DNA of 8,840 nt from assembly GCA_034002405.1 (NCBI GenBank), contig JAVFAS010000095.1, positions 1-8,840 of the forward strand, in the 5' to 3' direction. The DNA comes from SZUA-365 sp034002405 (GTDB lineage Bacteria > Bacteroidota > Ignavibacteria > SZUA-365). Every line of letters begins with the position of its first letter. Positions within the stretch are counted from its first letter, which is position 1. Below the pieces are notes generated by a model. It was not told the DNA's origin, did not search any database, and saw only the letters and a list, made by a program, of their open reading frames with translations. This document shows, one piece after another, positions 6,189 to 8,840 of this stretch. The position numbers were made by a program, and so were the translations under genes.

Positions 6189-7220
6189 ATGAAACGCATT
6201 GTCATCACCGGAGCGAACGGTTTGATCGGCAGCCATGTCGCGGAATACTTTCACGCACGGGGACATCGTCCGCTGTGTCTTGTGCGGGACGCCTCCCGCG
6301 CCGGTTTTCTGCATGTATTGGGACTCGAGGTATGGGAAGCGGATGTGACACAGCCCGCGCAGCTCCAGGCCGCCTTTACCGGTGCCGACACCGTGATCCA
6401 CACCGCGGGCAAGGTCGGCGAGTGGGGAGGGCGCGAGGATTTCCATCGTGTCAACGTTGACGGCACGGTCAACGTGCTGCAAACCGCGATTGCGTCCGCG
6501 GTGGATCTCGTCATCATCACCGGATCGAATTCCTGCTATGGTGAGGAGGACTCGCGTGAGATCAAGAACGAGGAATCTCCGCTCCAGTCGCATTACCGGT
6601 ATTTCCTGCATCGCATCCTTCCCTCGGGACTGAATCACTATCGTGATTCCAAGGCACTCGCCACGGTACTCGCGCGCGAGATCGCCGAGCGTGCCGCCGC
6701 GAATCTCACGATCATCGATCCGGTTTGGGTCTACGGCGAGCGGGAATTCCGCAGTGGCTTCCTTGAATATTTACGGACAGTCCGCTCCGGTATTCCATTC
6801 TTCCCCGGTTCGGAGAAAAACCGGTTTCATACGATCTATGCACGCGATCTCGCCGCGTTGTACTACCGCGTCGCGAGCGTACGACCGCGCGGCGTGCACC
6901 GCTTCATGGCGTGCGACGCGGAAGCGGAAAACATGCGCGTATTGCTGGGGATGTTCTGTGACGCGGCGGGACTCCGGCTTCCCCGTCGTTTACCCAAGTC
7001 GTTCGCCTACCCGCCTGCGCTGCTGTTGGAAGCCGTTGCCATGCTGTTCCGAGTTCGCTCCGCACCCCTGCTCACGCGGGCGACGGTCAACATTTTCTAT
7101 GACAATGTCGAATGTTCCGGCGAGAAGGCACGTCATGTCCTGGGATTCGTCCCCACCACCCCACGCGAAGAAAGCATCCGTCGCACCATAAACTGGTACC
7201 GCGAACGTCACCTCTTGTAA
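6189..7220 (+). CDS. Extended SDR, NAD(P)-dependent epimerase/3-beta-HSD-like oxidoreductase
   Basis: Encodes 343 residues from ATG 6189, 13 bases after the preceding stop, with the start context CCGGTACCATCATG. The Rossmann fold opens with the nucleotide loop GANGLIG (8-14), followed by an acidic strand end (ADVT, 51-54), HTAGKV (71-76) and NVDGTVNVL (89-97). The catalytic pair Y-x-x-x-K is Tyr151/Lys155 (YRDSK), and Ser113 or Ser115 (TGSNS) is the likely third member. DPVWVYGERE (178-187) is the usual substrate-side strand. The C-terminal part, with a hydrophobic helix (PPALLLEAVAML, 275-286) and a final KARHVLGFVPTTPREESI, resembles the 3-beta-hydroxysteroid dehydrogenase/dihydroflavonol reductase branch more than sugar-nucleotide epimerases. 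That suggests a hydroxyl/keto conversion on a hydrophobic substrate, which fits the prenyltransferase in the operon, but the substrate is unknown. Length is normal for extended SDRs. Confidence 0.88.
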   Translation: MKRIVITGANGLIGSHVAEYFHARGHRPLCLVRDASRAGFLHVLGLEVWEADVTQPAQLQAAFTGADTVIHTAGKVGEWGGREDFHRVNVDGTVNVLQTAIASAVDLVIITGSNSCYGEEDSREIKNEESPLQSHYRYFLHRILPSGLNHYRDSKALATVLAREIAERAAANLTIIDPVWVYGEREFRSGFLEYLRTVRSGIPFFPGSEKNRFHTIYARDLAALYYRVASVRPRGVHRFMACDAEAENMRVLLGMFCDAAGLRLPRRLPKSFAYPPALLLEAVAMLFRVRSAPLLTRATVNIFYDNVECSGEKARHVLGFVPTTPREESIRRTINWYRERHLL

Positions 7221-7234
7221 CAACCGGTGCAATC

Positions 7235-8539
7235 ATGCAAACCGCCACCTATCTCATCGGACGCCATCGCACCCTGTTCAATCTGCGTATACAGCTGGTC
7301 GTGTTCGCGCATTTCGGTCGCGAGGTCCTCGCGGGACGCCTGCCCGCCCGCGGGTTTTTCGGATTTCTCGACCGTCTGCGGTATTTCCTGTCGAAAATGC
7401 GGGAAAACAAATACGTCACCGCCAGCGGCACCACGAAAATCAACCTGTATGTCCCGGGGTATCCTTCCCCCGCCTTCTTCAAGGCCTGCGCGAAGGTCGC
7501 GACCATCGGCGTCAAGCAGCCCTGCATCTCCGTGCTGCTGTCGGTGACCTCCGCCTGCCGGTTTCGCTGCGCGCACTGCTATCAGCGATTCGACCGGGGG
7601 AAGGACATGCCGATCGAACTGCTCACCGATGTCGTGCGTCGGCTCGACGCCATGGGCGTTGCCTTCTTCAACATCGAGGGCGGTGATCCCTTCCTCGCCT
7701 ACGACCGTTTGCACGCCGTCTGCGCCGCGGTGACGAACGGCGAGATCTGGGTGAATTCCACGGGCGAGGGCATCACCGACGAACGCCTCACCGCGCTGCG
7801 CGGGCTCGGGATGAAGGGGGTGATGTTCTCCCTGCATGCACCGGATGAAGAGACGGTGAATCGCTTCATGGGACGGGACAGTGCCTGGAGTACGATGCTG
7901 CGTGGCATGGAGTGCTGTCGCGCCGTCGGCGTCGACATCGCGGTCAACAGTTGCCTGCTGCGTCCGGCCTATTCCGACGGGACCTTCGAGCGGCTGATGG
8001 ACCTCGCGCGCGAGCTCGGCGTGACCATCATTCAGCTGATCAAGCCCAAACCTTCCGGTGCGTGGCTCGATACCGAACTCGACCCATTCACCGAAGACGA
8101 TCTGGCCCATGTGACGCGGCTCGTCCATGATTACAACAACGCCCCGCAATGCCGCGCCTACCCGTTCATCGCGGCGCAGATCATCGACGAGCGTGCCGAC
8201 ATGTTCGGCTGCACCGCGGGAGGGACCGACCGATTCTACATCAATGCCAAAGGCGACGTGCAGCCATGCGAGTTTCTGAACATCTCCTTCGGAAACCTGC
8301 GCGACGAAGATTTCGATAGTATATATAATCGGATGCGGAAAACCTTTGATATCCCTGGTTCCCGCTGGCTCTGCGAGACCTGTGCGCATGACATACACGC
8401 GCTCCGTGATTTCAGCGGCAGCGATACGCTTCCGCTGGACCCCTCGCTTTCGATGCAAATCCATGCGCATTGGAACCGCGGCGAACCCGGTGATTTCTAT
8501 CGCTACGCCGACGTCCGTTTTCGTACCCCTGGCTCATGA
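7235..8539 (+). CDS. Radical SAM enzyme with SPASM-type C-terminal domain
   Basis: Encodes 434 residues from ATG 7235, 14 bases after the preceding stop (start context CCGGTGCAATCATG). The radical SAM cluster motif C-x3-C-x2-C is at Cys108/112/115 (CRFRCAHC) and binds the 4Fe-4S cluster that cleaves S-adenosylmethionine. NIEGGDPF (146-153) is the SAM-amino-group-binding GGEP-type motif. The C-terminus has a SPASM arrangement: Cys326, then GDVQPC with Cys345, then GNLRDEDFDSIY (353-364), and a CETC pair at 380-383, for one or two auxiliary clusters. An N-terminal extension of about 100 residues, including INLYVPGYPSPAFF (69-82), precedes the core. SPASM enzymes modify peptides, sugars or small molecules, and no precursor peptide gene is visible here. 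Operon partners point to a lipid-soluble or prenylated product. The last four bases overlap the UbiA gene, suggesting translational coupling. Confidence 0.92.
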   Translation: MQTATYLIGRHRTLFNLRIQLVVFAHFGREVLAGRLPARGFFGFLDRLRYFLSKMRENKYVTASGTTKINLYVPGYPSPAFFKACAKVATIGVKQPCISVLLSVTSACRFRCAHCYQRFDRGKDMPIELLTDVVRRLDAMGVAFFNIEGGDPFLAYDRLHAVCAAVTNGEIWVNSTGEGITDERLTALRGLGMKGVMFSLHAPDEETVNRFMGRDSAWSTMLRGMECCRAVGVDIAVNSCLLRPAYSDGTFERLMDLARELGVTIIQLIKPKPSGAWLDTELDPFTEDDLAHVTRLVHDYNNAPQCRAYPFIAAQIIDERADMFGCTAGGTDRFYINAKGDVQPCEFLNISFGNLRDEDFDSIYNRMRKTFDIPGSRWLCETCAHDIHALRDFSGSDTLPLDPSLSMQIHAHWNRGEPGDFYRYADVRFRTPGS

Positions 8540-8840
8540 GCCGTACCGCCATGTCACGCACCGCCATCATCGGATTCCTGCTCGCGTATGTCAAATCCAT
8601 GCGCCTCTATTACAGCTTCATCACCGGAATCGCCGGACTGGTGGGCTGGTCGTACTATCAGTACGTCGCGTATTCGCCGGACACCATCGCCCTTTCCACC
8701 CTGCGTCGTGTCGACGAGCGTCCCTCCTCCGCGACGGAAACCGCGCTGATCCTCGTCATCCTCTTTCTTGCCTGGGGCATCAATCAGATCGTCAACGATT
8801 ATCTCGGTCTTGAAGAGGATCGCATCAACGCGCCCGATCG
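8536..8840 (+). CDS. UbiA-family prenyltransferase, N-terminal part (runs off window)
   Basis: Begins at ATG 8536, overlapping the radical SAM stop as ATGA, and stays open for 101 residues to the right edge. An alternative ATG at 8551 has the upstream context GCCGTACCGCCATG, close to that of the SDR gene; the two starts arise from a repeated MSRTA. Hydrophobic segments at about 23-45 and 68-87 look like the first two membrane helices. The end of the second carries NDYLGLEEDRINAPD (87-101), the first Asp-rich prenyl-diphosphate/Mg site of UbiA enzymes. The usual N-D-x-x-D-x-x-x-D has Gly91 in place of the middle Asp, with acidic Glu93, Glu94 and Asp95 following. UbiA proteins transfer isoprenoid chains to aromatic or polar acceptors in the membrane. 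The acceptor is unknown, and the second Asp-rich motif lies beyond the window. Confidence 0.85.
   Translation, partial: MSRTAMSRTAIIGFLLAYVKSMRLYYSFITGIAGLVGWSYYQYVAYSPDTIALSTLRRVDERPSSATETALILVILFLAWGINQIVNDYLGLEEDRINAPD

Noticed and set aside
5099..6208. Minus-strand open frame of 369 codons opposite the ThiL-like gene
   Set aside because: It is a shadow of the PurM-fold gene, with no family features and an implausible composition.
7208..8470. Minus-strand open frame of 420 codons opposite the radical SAM gene
   Set aside because: It has shadow composition and no recognisable motif or ribosome site. The plus strand carries clear radical SAM and SPASM motifs.
1..8840. CRISPR array, tRNA/rRNA, insertion sequence or attachment site
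   Set aside because: I saw no regularly spaced direct repeats in non-coding DNA, no tRNA-like cloverleaf, no transposase motif and no terminal inverted repeats with flanking duplications. The only regular repeat is the protein-level 73-residue array.

Overview
This 8.8 kb window comes from a GC-rich bacterium. The most telling clue is the large protein at 628-3336 (minus). It ends in a type IX secretion (Por) C-terminal sorting domain, which is characteristic of the Bacteroidota/Chlorobiota/Ignavibacteria/Kapabacteria side of the FCB group. High GC with this signal suggests a Chlorobiota/Kapabacteria-like or GC-rich Bacteroidota member, but that is inference; no rRNA or marker gene is present.

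The left half (1-4747) is entirely on the minus strand and encodes exported proteins. In transcription order they are: a secreted YafK-like L,D-transpeptidase homologue with no cysteine at all, hence without the catalytic residue (4747-4016); a short exported Cys-containing protein of unknown function (3773-3459), preceded by a hairpin plus T-run; a 902-residue surface protein with a von Willebrand A domain, a cohesin-like domain, Ig/PKD-like repeats with an exact 73-residue period, and a T9SS sorting domain (3336-628); and a secreted TPR protein running off the left edge (530-1). These look like loosely spaced envelope genes, not one tight operon.

A relatively AT-rich divergent region (4748-5137, 390 bases) separates them from the right half. 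It carries no convincing gene but has several small inverted repeats and a possible promoter.

The right half (5138-8840, plus strand) is a compact four-gene operon, open at the right edge. It encodes a ThiL/PurM-like (AIR synthase-related) ATP-dependent enzyme with altered signature motifs, an extended SDR resembling 3-beta-hydroxysteroid dehydrogenases, a radical SAM/SPASM enzyme, and an integral-membrane UbiA-type prenyltransferase. Gaps are 13 and 14 bases, followed by a 4-base ATGA overlap. The first three genes share a near-identical ribosome-site sequence ending in ATCATG. The combination suggests a pathway that builds or modifies a prenylated or other lipid-soluble small molecule at the membrane. 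I do not recognise it as a named pathway; it is the best candidate here for an undescribed system.
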